64,000 nt of DNA from Cryptomeria japonica (Eukaryota; Streptophyta; Pinopsida; Cupressales; Cupressaceae). The translations under genes and the position numbers were made by a program. The stretch is from NCBI RefSeq assembly GCF_030272615.1, contig NC_081410.1, forward strand, positions 116,994,140-117,058,139, in the 5' to 3' direction. Shown piece after piece: positions 46,249 to 56,991 of this stretch. The notes beneath the pieces are model-generated. The model searched no databases, was not told the origin of the DNA, and was given only the letters and a program-made list of their open reading frames with translations. Positions within the stretch are counted from its first letter, which is position 1. The number at the start of each line of letters is the position of its first letter.

Positions 46249-49156
46249 ATGTCAAAACCATCTCCATGAAAGAAAACAATGAAGTTCAAAAAACAAGATC
46301 CTCATCCGATATTTCCACCATCTACGGTGGCATCAAATATCATAAATATTAGGGACACGAAGATAGGCCATGTGGATATTGATGAGTTCTTGAGGCGGGT
46401 TGAGAATCCTCCACACTACTCTCTAAAGGAACCTACCATTAATAGTAGTATTCATTAAGTGCAACTTTTCCTATGTCAACTCAATCCAAAGTTCGTACTT
46501 GTAGTGGCTAATCACTTTGATCCCGTGAACAAAAGTGTAAAGGATGCAGATGGAAAGAAAGTGATAATGTTGAAAGAGGATTTCTTTGACTACTTGTTCA
46601 AGTGTCCCAATATAGGGCAATATGCAGATATTGATATTAAGTTTGCTGAGGATTATTATGAGAAGCACTCACAGAAATGCAAAAAGAATATCAATGACAA
46701 TTGGTTAAAGACTCCCAGGCCTACAATATCTAGATGGCCTAAGACCTTTCCTTGAGGTGACTTCAAGGAGGAGGTGAATGACTTGATTACTCTTCTCAGT
46801 AGAGTAAATGGACTTCCCACTTCCAATACATAATTTGAGTGGATGTATCGGTGCATTCATATCATTAAACAAAACAATAAGAATATCTTATGGGGTAGGT
46901 GGATTAATGATGCCTTGTGCAAGAAGCTCACTAAGGTACCTATTCCCTTGAAGTTCTACATGACTTCCTTCTTGGTACATGTTGCTACTGCTATGAGGAA
47001 TTTTGTAGGTTTGTCCTTAGAAGGAGATAAAAGACAAGTTCCGGTTTGGAAACACTATTCTCAGTTAACTCTTAAAGAAAGTTTACATCATTTTAGAAGA
47101 CTTAATGATGCCTTCTTTGGTTCATATATATGTATGTTTGATAAGAAACTTGAGAAGAATGGGGTTTCTGATGAGGCTTGGGAAGTTATCAACCAGTATG
47201 GATGTTTTTTTTTACAGTTTCCTACCTTCACCTATCCAAGGATAGGATGTCGTAATGATCAGCGTTTCATGCTCCTAAGGTACCCATTTGATAAAATTAT
47301 TTTGATGGAGTTGGCAAGGAAAATGTTGGTGGCTCATGAGAGATGATCTGGTTCTCATAAAATAGGTTTCAAGTTTACTTTGTCCATTGAGAGATACTCT
47401 ATCAACTCAATTTTCAATTTAAGAGCTATGGAAGAAGATATGAGAATAGTAACAATGAGGTAATTCAAGTCCAGGAATGATTTTGATTAAAGAGGTATGA
47501 AGAATTTTTTTTAAAAGAACTACACTCATGTTCATAGAGTTAAAGATATCCGAGCTAATTGTAGAACCAAGGAAGATAACAAGAGGCTAGATTATTGTCA
47601 CTTCACAAAGGACTAGATTATCAATCTCAACCTGGAAGATATTCTTGATGAATTGGTTGATGATGTTAATATCTTAGACCCAGTCTATAAAAATAATAAG
47701 ATTACCAATACTCCTCTTCCTTTCATCCAATGGTCTTAGAAGGAGCTATTTCCTATAAGGACTAGGTTTCAGAGGATTCTTGCAAACACCAATATTTGGC
47801 TAGCACAAAAAGGAATCCAGTTGAAGCCATTTTCCATTGGATAAGAGGATGATACTACTAGATCTCTTGGAAAGAGATCAGAATTGAGAACAAAGAATAA
47901 GCAAGATCATATTTCTTCTCCTAAAGCTCCCAAGTACAAGTTCATTGTAGGAACAAGTAAAAGAAATGAACAAGAGAATTCTTCTACCTCAGGTTCACAG
48001 CATGGGCAAGAATAAGAACCAAAAGAAGGGGAATGTGAGGAAGAACCTATTGATGTGGACCAACTTGAGGAGGAACAACATCGTCAAGAAGAGCAAGAAG
48101 AAGAAGAATTTGATGAAGGAGGTTTACCATAGATTTCTAGAGGCACTGAAACTGAAGGCATAGAAGGTCAAGTTCCATAGGTATCAAGTCTTATTTTAGT
48201 TAATTGCTACTTCTTCTCAAGTTCATGTTTCCTGATTCATTCCATTTGGGTCCACTATTTCGTATGTGTCAGATTCTCCTAGTGTGATCATTCCTATTGT
48301 TTCTTCTTCTACTAGTGAAGTTATCTTGGATACTCCTCAAGATAACATTGAAAATGTTTTCTCCACTTTCCCAAATTTGTCTAAAGTATCTACATCCATG
48401 TTTGAGGATTTTTTTAAGTTCATGTCAGATATGGGGCCACTACCAAATGTATCAGTTGTTAAAACCCATCTTCTGTTATGACTTCTACTCCCCCAATTGT
48501 AACTATTGTTGTTCAAGGTCAAGGAACTTCTTCCCAATCATTGGCTACAAGTACCGATGATGGTTCCATCCTACCACCTTGGTTGCTTTCTAACACTCCC
48601 ATGAGCTTAAGCAAGCTATATCTCCTGATGATTTTGATTTTGGTCAACTAGTGCCTGTCAAGCCAAAGACCGTAAAGAAAGCCAAGACCATCTCAAGGGT
48701 TAAGGTAGATAGTGCCAAGAACAAGTATGCGGAAGTTGCAGAGCCTCCTCCCAATAAAAATATAAGGGAAGTCCAAGCAGAGGACTATGTGATAAGAAGG
48801 GTTGAACTTGGGAAGAAAACCCATGAAGGTATAATGGAAGATTCTCAATCGACTTTTGATGCTCTTGTGACCAGATATAGTGAAGAAAAGTTCAAGAAAG
48901 ATAAGCTTAAGGCACAAGTGGAGAAACTCACCACTGTGTTGATCAAGATCATAAATTCTTCAGAGGAGATTGAAGGAGTGACTTCATTAGTTGATGAACA
49001 AGTCATTAAGCAAGCTGAGCAGGTTACCTCACGAGGTAGAGCAATGAAAGAATGGATGGATAGGATGCTTAGTCAAGGAACCTATCTTTTGATTGTTGCC
49101 ACCAAATTGATTAACAATCTGCACAGTGTTCAATCCCAATGGACACACCACTAAAA
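46249..49156 (+). pseudogene. Long decayed retroelement-type ORF, unknown function
   Basis: About 970 codons can be followed from the ATG at 46249. Blocks 46459-46755 and 46843-47346 keep the starting frame; the block at 48651-49154 is in another frame, so at least one frameshift and about ten stops are present. The N-terminal part contains NIRDTKIGHVDIDEFLRRVE, FKCPNIGQYADIDIKFAEDY and TFTYPRIGCRNDQRFMLLRY. A Glu-rich acidic stretch follows (about 48030-48120), then a Lys-rich coiled-coil-like C-terminus. I do not recognise the family. The layout parallels ORF2 at 12126-15233 without obvious sequence similarity. A Tat-element LTR begins at 49378, inside what looks like continuing coding sequence. 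Confidence 0.6.
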
Positions 49157-49377
49157 GTTTTCCTGGAGGGGATGACTACTCATGAAAAGGATTTTGACAC
49201 TTGGACAAAGCTTGGGGACTTCTCTCTAGATGTTTTGATTGATCATGATGTGATCCCTTAAAGGAAAATGTATGTTCAATAGAAAGAGTTGCTAAAACAT
49301 CATATGAAAGTTTTAGAGTAGCTCATTGAAGATCTAGAGGAGGCAAAAGGTTTGAGTGAAAAGACGGTGAAAAATAT

Positions 49378-50164
49378 TGTATATGGTGAAAATGGATAGC
49401 AATAAACAACAATATTGAAAGACTAAAATGGATTCAACCACCAAACCCTAGCCTAACAATGAACAAAGATCCACCATAACATATGAAGATAACCTAAGAC
49501 AATGCAAAATAACTCAAAAATCACAAAGATTATACCATCACATGTCCACTAGGGTTTTGATCTCCATTCTTCCTATCTCCATTGATCTTGTTTGATATGC
49601 TTGCTCTCAGATTTTTATGTGCACAAGAGCTCAATAAAGAACGGAATGTGGTTGCAAGTAGAATTGTAGTGTAGCCAAGTTGCATGAAAGATCATTAGTC
49701 ATTAGTCATTAGGGTTTGTCAATGAAGAAAGCATCTCCTTAAATAGAAGACACAATATGAAATGGAGGGTTACGATTGAGAGGTGTAAAAAAGGAGGTCG
49801 GCTAGGATTAGAGGGTAGGTATAAGAAATACCAAAATAATGAAAGAGGTAGGTAGTGTAGGAAATAAGAGATGAATGACATGTGTCACGTGTAGAAAAGG
49901 TTAATGAATTAATTAAATAAATAAAGATTTATTTAATTAATAGAAGAAGTAGGACAATTAAATAAATAAAATATTTATTTAATTTAGGAAAGGGATAATT
50001 TAAATAAATAAATGTATTTATTTAAATGAGAAATAAGGCTAGAAGAGGATAAATGAATTAATTAAATAAATAAAAATTTATTTAATTAATAGAAGAATTA
50101 GGCTTAGATAATTAAATAAATAAAATATTTATTTAATTAGACATGACAATTTTGGGTGTCTACA
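49378..50164 (-). repeat. 3' LTR of the Tat element
   Basis: On the minus strand it begins TGTAGACACCCAAAATTG and ends ..CCATATACA. The PPT fixes the first end; the second is inferred from the point where the interrupted ORF sequence stops. Inside, a unit with TTAATTAAATAAATAAA..TTTATTTAATTAA hairpins is duplicated (49905-50000 and 50050-50142). Confidence 0.75.
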
Positions 50165-50180
50165 TTTTGCCCCTCTTTGA
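50165..50180 (-). promoter_or_regulatory. Polypurine tract of the Tat element
   Basis: On the minus strand TCAAAGAGGGGCAAAA runs directly into LTR start TGTAGACACC. Confidence 0.88.
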
Positions 50181-50410
50181 GACAATGCGGCTTGTCGTGT
50201 TGTTTCAAAGAAGATAAGATGAACTGATATAGAGTTGCCCCAAGATGGGAATGATATGCCCCCTCGAGAGATTGGATGAAAAAGTCTGGAAAGATTGCAG
50301 ACAATCTCTCGATAAGAAAGATGGGATAGAATGGACTGATTGGATAAAGTGACAAAGTCACGGGATGAGGAAGACTGACTCAGGAAATGAGGGCGAGGGC
50401 TAGGGTAGGC

Positions 50411-50420
50411 TATAAGATAG
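50411..50420 (+). promoter_or_regulatory. TATA-like box of the PMD gene
   Basis: TATAAGATAG lies 98 bases upstream of the ATG at 50509, a reasonable spacing for a plant promoter with a 60-70-base 5' UTR. No start-site evidence is available. Confidence 0.5.
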
Positions 50421-50508
50421 ACCACGGGCAAAAGACATCCTCATTGTCATCCACACCCTTAGAAGATCACAGTGCAGAGCGAGAAAAGAGCAGCAGCAGT
50501 CAGCAGCG

Positions 50509-53312
50509 ATGGCATTCGTTCATAGATTCGACCGTGTCCGCCGATTCCAGCGACCAGCCGATGCAGGAGAGCCGGTAAGTACCCGAAAACCTCCTCGTAC
50601 TTTCACGCATTTCAAGTTTTGTCATAAATGCATGTTTAGGAGCAATAAATGCGCTAGAAATAGGATAGTTGAAAAGTGCAAAAACGCGCAACCACGTCTG
50701 TGTCAGCGCCAGGCGCGTCTGTGTCCAACAGGCGCGTCTGTGTCAGGTCCAGGCGCGTCTGTGCCTGGAACCGCGTTTGTGTTGAATGCGGACGCGTTTG
50801 TGAAATGTAGAAGCGTTTGTGATTTTCTAGTCGCGTTTGTGCATGGCATGGGCACGTTTGTGTTCAGAAAGCGCGTCTGTGTTTCAGAGGCGCGTTTATG
50901 CAGTCTATAAGCGCGTTTATGAGTTAAAAGCGCGTGTGTGTTGAAACAGTGCGTTTGTGTGTTTAAATGCATGGTTTTAGTCCTTAGGTCAAATCGGTAG
51001 TTCTGTGATGAACATACGCTGTCGATTGGATAAGCTGCTGAGAGGATACACTCAAGCAGGTCCTCTAGGAAGATTAGGATAGATCAAGGCACTTTGTGAT
51101 GAACAGGGAGCACCAGGATATACAGCACTTTGTGATGAACAGGGAGTGCGAATGTGAGTGACACTTTGTGATGAACAGGGAATGTCACACACGTAGTACT
51201 TTGTGATGAACAGTGAGCACTACTAGGATAAATAGCAACACTTTGTGATGAACAGTGAGTGTCACTAGGGTAGATAGCCATATGCATTTAGGTAGCAAGT
51301 AGCATTTTGTGATAAACAGTGAATGCCACGATAACTGACAAGATTGATTTGCGTGACTGCAGGAGTATTTGCCGATGTTGGAGTCACGGGAGAGATTCCC
51401 GTCGACTCAGAGGTTGCGACCAGAGTTGTCTATCCAGGATATGATTTCCGTTGAGGAGATGGGCCTCACACATATGCTCTATGTGCCCGAGTTTCGGGCA
51501 AACATGGGGTTGCTGACTGCGTTGGCCGAGAGATGGCACTCAGAGACATGCACGTTTCATCTGCCGATGGGTGAGATGACAGTGACACTGGAGGATGTAT
51601 ACAGGATATTACATGTTCCCATTGATGGAGAGTTGATCCCCTACGACCGTGACGGTGACAGGGAGGCCTTGAGACGGGTCTTTCAGGATCCTGAGTTGGA
51701 GATGCGAGCAGGCCATGTAGCCTGGGACACCATGACTGCCACAGGATTAGCATTGCCGGCAGTTGTTGGGGGAGTTATCAGTGGATATCTGTGTCCAGAC
51801 AGGGCCACACGAGGATTGGCAGTGGGCTGGGGAGGGGCCTTGGAGACGCTGATGGCAGAGCACACGAGGTATGCATGGGGGCCATGTGTCCTAGCACATT
51901 TGTATTATGAGCTGCATCAATTTGTATACCATGGATCAGTGGGGTTGGGCTGCGGTGTGACTCTCTTGCAGGTGTGGGCCTATGAGCACCTTCCCATCAC
52001 ACGGCCTATTCATTTCAGAGGCAGAGGACAGGGACAGAGTTTTGTGCACCTATATGCGATGATTACATCCCAGCCTCGGATTGGGAGATTGGAGCACTGG
52101 AGGAGAGTCATTGATGACATTGACATGGTGATCTGGAGGCCGTACCTGGGGTGCGAGGAGTGGGAGGACGATGCACTGGAGCTGCCCTACACCTTCCGGA
52201 GCAGGTACCTGATTGGGCGGACGCCCTATATATTAGAGAGACAGCTGGTGGACAGGGTATGCAGGCAGTATGGCAGGATTCAGAGGATGCCCCGAGGCTC
52301 GGGCATGTATGCCCGTACGGTCAGAGATCAGGTGCAGTTTGGCCCACTGTTATCCTATGATCAGGCAGTGATGCAGCTAGCGGAGATGATGCCGATGCCA
52401 TGGGACATGTGGCCAGAGGTAGATGATGCAGGGATGGACGCAGAGTACTCTGCGTACTGGGCAGAGCATCCATTTCCTAGGTTGACAGATCCAGCGGAGC
52501 CACTGGAGGGAGAGGTTGGAGGAGATGATGATGATGGTGGAGGGGATGGAGGTAGGGGCAGACGGAGGCGGAGGGGGGTGGTGGGAGAGAGACGGGTAGC
52601 ACCTCGGAGAGAGGGAGGTCAGGAGAGAGCAGCTCCAGTGGTGAGAGGACGGGGTGGACTGCCCCTACAGGTGCCAGCAGCACAGGGTCCCAGAGAGGGA
52701 CAGAGACAGGTGCAGCCAGAGGGACAGAGACAGGTACAGCCACAGGTACCTATACAGGCACAGGGACAGGTGCAGGCAGAGGCACAGGGACAGGCACCTG
52801 TAGCGGAGGAGCCACAGGCAGGGACGGAGAGCGGAGACTCCGAGGAGGATGAGGTGCTTAGGCTACGGGAGATCTGCCAGGGCCAGGCAGATGAGATTGA
52901 GGATTTGGTTCGAGAGAGGAACCACCTCAGGATCAGGGTCCGAGATACAGAGCGGGAGAGGGATCAGGCCATCCAGAGATATACCGAGGCCGAGACAGCT
53001 CTGAGGGCAGGTAGGCGAGCAGCAGAGGATGCAGGGGCAGGCTATGCCTATGTTTTGCGAGCCGGAGAGGAGATCGCCTACTGGAGGGATCTATATTATG
53101 CAGCCGTGCCGGCAGAGCAGCGGGCTAGGAGCTTCCAGAGGTCGTCGCGCACAGCGACGGCTACGGGAGGGAGCCGCAGGAGACAGGCATCCAGCGGTGG
53201 GGTTATGGGGCCTCCACCACCACCAGAGGGACAGGGGGATCCTGGGGTGGGTCCATCTATAGCTCAGACTCCGTCGAGGCGAGGCGGCTCCGAGGGAGGG
53301 AGTTCCTCATAG
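50509..53312 (+). CDS. Plant mobile domain (PMD) protein, spliced, antisense to the host retrotransposon
   Basis: Proposed exon 1 is 50509-50574 (MAFVHRFDRVRRF..GEP), ending CCG|GTAAGT. The intron is 50575-51362, ending GACTGCAG. Exon 2 is 51363-53312. Both junctions are phase 0, giving 671 residues; without splicing, exon 2 has no good start. Residues ~45-370 are a PMD (PF10536 type, as in MAIN/MAIL1-like and transposon-borne proteins): RWHSETCTFHLPMGEMTVTL, VPIDGELI, CVLAHLYYELHQ, LLQVWAYEHLPITRP. Next come an acidic then Arg-rich region, a QVQPEGQRQVQPQ-type repeat region and a coiled coil (about 535-595). No stops and GC-rich, unlike the surrounding pol. Molecular function unknown; PMD proteins are linked to silencing and genome maintenance in Arabidopsis. 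Confidence 0.85.
50693..50959 (+). repeat. Array A: 14 copies of CGCGTYTGTG, ~20-bp period
   Basis: Copies start at 50693, 50714, 50733, 50754, 50772, 50793, 50812, 50832, 50853, 50872, 50891, 50912, 50931 and 50950, so steps are mostly 19 or 21. The 10-mer core is kept while the intervening bases vary freely. Several copies are degenerate at one or two positions (CACGTCTGTG, CGCGTTTATG). Confidence 0.95.
51090..51319 (+). repeat. Six copies of ACTTTGTGATGAACAG
   Basis: Copies start at 51091, 51127, 51163, 51198, 51240 and 51304 (last one ATTTTGTGATAAACAG). The first four are 35-36 bp apart. A degenerate copy (CTGTGATGAACA) lies near 51003. No equivalent was seen in the gag leader. Confidence 0.92.
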
Positions 53313-54981
53313 CTATAGTGGGCTCCCATTGTATCAGTAGATGTATCATTGTTGTATTGTAGACACCTGCGGGTGATTCTTTTGTAGCCATATGATTCTT
53401 TTGACATCATTGTATTATGACACATTTGATTATATATATGAGATGATTCATCTTTTGCGGCAGCTATATGCATGTGTACCTTATGTGATGAGATGTTCTT
53501 ATGTGATGCATGTTTTATGATATGGATGCTTATATGATGCAATGCCATATATTTTTGTTCTTTTATGTTGTATATGTGATGCATGATGCGAATGAAAATG
53601 TATGTGATGCAAATGAATATGATAATGCAAATGATTATTTACATAATGAAAATGTGAGATGTGCTAACATGTGTTGTATGCAGGATGTGATGCAATTATA
53701 ATATCTATATGTATGAAATGCTTATATGTGGTGATGCAGGTGCAACTATATGAAATGCAAATGTTTTTGGTGTGTCATTATACTCAGTCATGTGATAGCG
53801 GGCTACGCGGACTCGAGAAGGACAATGGAAGTCAATCAAGAACGGGGGATGGAAGACAGAAGATATGAACGTGAAAGAGCTTCTTGTGCGTTATCATCAT
53901 TGAGCTTTATTATGGCAGAATAGGTTATGACAATCGAGGCATATGTTCGACCCAGAAAGTCATTGTACCTGTTTGCATGGAGATAATGACAGTCACAAAC
54001 AAGGAATGCCCCAGTTCATACTAGACTCACAGTGTCCTCATATCCTTGGACAAGTCATAGCATTACTAAAAGACAATCCACAGACAGCAAATGCAAGTAG
54101 GTGACGATACCCCATCCTCGCCTTTCTAGTCAAAGACATCCTGGAGATAGAATCTCTAGTTAAAGACATCCTGGAAAAGCTAAAAGACATGTCACCAAAA
54201 AGATAAAACCAAAAGAAAACCAAGACTCGACACCAACATCCACTATAGTCCTCAAGTTTGTGTCTCTTGTCACTTGTTTAAGTCAAATTTTGATTGTGGT
54301 CACAATGTTCACTTTCACAAAAAGGATAGATAGCACTGAACCATATGTTGTCTGAGTCTGTTGAAAGATTTGATTTTGTTGAAGCCCATTGTTGCTGCTG
54401 TGTCTCCTTGGAAACTGACTGAATCCATGAAACTGATACTTTATTGCGGAGAAGATGGAACTTTATTGCGGATTTGCGATGCAAAATGCTGCTTTATTGC
54501 GGATTGTGCGCGGATAGACTGAAGGAAGCTGGCAAAAACTGTACTCCTCGAAACATGTGATGTTCTCAGTTCCACACCCATTACTAGACGTAGGAATTGG
54601 CCGTAGTCACAGATAGGATCTGATTTATTATGGATGGAAAAGGGAGTGAAAAAGGAGGGTTTATTATGAATGGCTAACCAATCTTGGGTAGATCAATAAC
54701 AAGCCATGATGGGAATGGGTAAGTTTATTGTGAGCGAATAAGTTGTGAGTGTGTGCAAAGTGAAAGGATGAAAGTGAATCCTGAAGGAGGGAGGAGCAAA
54801 GTCCCTACGCATGGCGCTGGTGACCCAGTTTTCACCATGGTACTTGCCCAGGGCGCCACCGAAGTGGTTTTCACCGTTGGACGAAATTATTTCTCTTTAC
54901 TTTTTTGATTTTTCAATTTTGAGTTATTTTGCATTTTTTTGATTTTTTTTGTATTTTTGCATTAGGATACTCAAAAAGAGC
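53313..54981. other. Convergent intergenic region between PMD and pol 3' ends
   Basis: From 53450 to 53770 there are many degenerate ATGTGATGCAAATG-type units. Beyond 54800, GGCGCCACC..GGTTTTCACC and TACTTGCCC-type sequence is of the kind found after integrase in Tat elements. A TTTATTGCGGA motif recurs three times at 54441-54500. No gene. Confidence 0.45.
53450..53770 (+). repeat. Degenerate GTGATGCAAATG repeats after the PMD stop
   Basis: Irregular recurrence of GATGC and AAATG words, with no fixed period. They lie in the likely 3' UTR of the PMD gene. Confidence 0.6.
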
Positions 54982-55941
54982 TTATGTGTAGAACCTGCGA
55001 AGGTGCATGCTGTTGATAGGATCCTCCAAAGATTCCCCTTCTGTAGTTGAGAGCTGATATGCCCCAGATCCATATACTGCTGTGATGATGTAAGGACCAA
55101 GCCAGTTGGGTTCAAATTTGCCCTTCTTTTCTCTATCTTGCTGATTCTTGGGGTTCTCTCTGAGGACTAAGTCACCTACCTCAAATGTGCGAGGCTTGAC
55201 CTTGTGATTGTAACTGCGACTCATTCGTTGTTGGTAAGCCTTGAGATGATTAAAAGCAGTGTGTCGTCGTTCCTCCAGCAGTTCTAGTTCTTGTAAGCGA
55301 GAGACCCTGTAGTCTTCATCGTTGATTATGTTTCTCAAGGAGACCCGTAAAGAAGGTAACTCGACCTCAATAGGCAAGATGGCTTCAGCACCGTAGACAA
55401 GTGAGTAAGGTGTAGCCCCTGTAGGTGTGCGGACACTGGTACGATAGGCCCAAAGTGCGGGATTGAGTTGGACATGCCAGTTACGGCCAGCGTCGTCGAC
55501 TGTCTTTTTAAGTATTTTGAGAATTGTTTTGTTAGACGCCTCAGCTTGGCCATTACCTTGGGGGTAATATGGTGTGGAGAAACGATGAGAGATATGGAAG
55601 CGCTCACAGAGTTCACGAACATCCTGGTTCTTGAAAGGACGCCCGTTGTCAGTAATAATGGAAGTAGGGATCCCGTATCGGCAAATGATGTAGTTCAGGA
55701 TGAAAGTAGCAATTTGTTTCCCAGTAACTTGCGTGAGAGGCACGGCTTCAATCCACTTTGTGAAATACTCTGTGGCTGTGATAATGAATTTATGTCCATT
55801 GGAAGAAGGAGGGTGAATCTTGCCTATGAGATCGAGTCCCCACTGACAAAAGGGCCAAGGAGATGCAAGTGGCTGTAGTTCTTGTGCTGGTGCGTGTATG
55901 AGGTCTCCATGAATTTGACACTGCTTACACTTCTTGACAAA
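54982..55941 (-). pseudogene. pol: Tat integrase (catalytic core and C-terminus)
   Basis: In frame with the upstream segments after the TAG at 55942-55944. Contains the Cys pair of the HHCC finger (KKCKQCQ), the core with WGLDLIG, then IITDNGRPF, then NGQAEASNKT (D-D-E), and a C-terminal GPY/F module WLGPYIITAVYGSGAYQL. It ends NSMHLRRFYT at 54982. Catalytic residues look intact. Confidence 0.9.
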
Positions 55942-56991
55942 CTAATATGCATCTTTTTCCATAGTAGGCCAGTAATATCCAGTCCTGATGAGTTTCTTGG
56001 CCAAGGTAGGACCACTAGTATGCGGACCACATATCCCTTCGTGCACTTCTCGTAACGCAATCTGAGCTTCGTCACTCTCTAAACATCTAAGGAGGGTGCC
56101 ATCTAGACCTCGTCGGTATAGGATATCAGCTAGGATAACGTATCGGGAGGATTGGCGGATGAAAGTGCGGCGTTGGTTGTTCGATAAATCGGGAGGTAAG
56201 ATGTTGTCGCGAAGGTATGTGAATATGGAACCATATAACTGGGATTCAGGACCAACAACACATATCATTTCCGTAGGCGTGATCTCATATGACGGAATCA
56301 GCAGGTTGTCAACCAAGAACTCATAGCAGGTTTCATTTTGCGGTAGGTCAATGAGTGAAGCAATTGTAGCCATGGCATCAGCAGCGCGATTCTGTTCTCT
56401 TGGTATCTGCTCAAACTCTATCTTTGCAAAGTGTTGTTTCAGATCATCTACCAGTTGTTTGTAAGGCATTATCTTTTCATCTTTTGTTTGATAATCATCA
56501 GTTGCTTGACGGATGACAAGTTGAGAATCCCCAAAAACCCGAAGTTCTTGGATCTTCCACTGAACTGCAATTCTTAACCCAGTTGTTAATGCCTCGTATT
56601 CCGCTATATTGTTGGTACAAGGAAATGATAAGCAGTATGACTTTGGTATAGAATCACCTTGGGGAGTTATAAAGAGTATACCCGCTCCTGCCCCATGCTG
56701 TGTGTATGAGCCATCAAAGTATAGTTGCCATGGCTTTGCAGGTGATATTGTTAGAATGGACTCATCTGGAAATTCTGACTGTAGAGGAACATCATCTATC
56801 ATGGGAGCATCTGCCAGTTGATCTGCAATGGCTTGTCCTTTTATGGCTTTTCTGTCCACATATTCAATGTCGAATTCACTCAAAATCATTACCCACTTGG
56901 CCAGTCGCCCAGTAAGTGTAGCTTTGTTGAGCAGATATTTTAGTGGATCAATTCTGGCAATCAACTTGGTCTTGTGAGCGAGCATATAATG
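55942..56991 (-). pseudogene. pol: Tat second RNase H and integrase zinc finger
   Basis: Follows the in-frame TGA at 56992-56994. Contains the end of the first RNase H/connection (IDPLKYLLNKATLTGRLAKW), then an archaeal-type RNase H with LYFDGSYT, NNIAEYEALTTGL, FGDSQLV and NRAADAMA (D-E-D-D), then the histidines of the integrase finger (HEGICGPHTSG). Ends at TAG 55942-55944, where the family usually has a Gln or Lys. Confidence 0.9.

Larger units (their letters stand above)
50575..51362 (+). other. Putative GT-AG intron of the PMD gene, filled with two repeat arrays
   Basis: Donor CCG|GTAAGT, acceptor TTGCGTGACTGCAG|GAG, both strong, and phase 0 on each side. It holds the 10-mer array at 50693-50959 and the 16-mer array at 51090-51319. 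Splicing is predicted, not shown. Confidence 0.7.

Noticed and set aside
47966-48163. Lys-rich 65-codon plus-strand frame
   Set aside because: Out-of-frame reading of the acidic stretch in the decayed ORF at 46249-49156.
43944-49156. LTR5 as the 5' LTR of the element holding the ORF at 46249
   Set aside because: LTR5 has its own perfect TSD (AGATC) and no PBS follows it, so it is a solo LTR that inserted to the left.
50509-50910. 133-codon frame as a separate gene
   Set aside because: Only its first 22 codons are plausible as PMD exon 1; the rest is intron containing array A.
52477-52743. Pro/Val/Leu-rich minus-strand frame inside the PMD gene
   Set aside because: Antisense of the Gln/Val/Pro-rich repeat region of the PMD protein.
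55468-55878. 136-codon plus-strand frame
   Set aside because: Antisense shadow of the integrase core.
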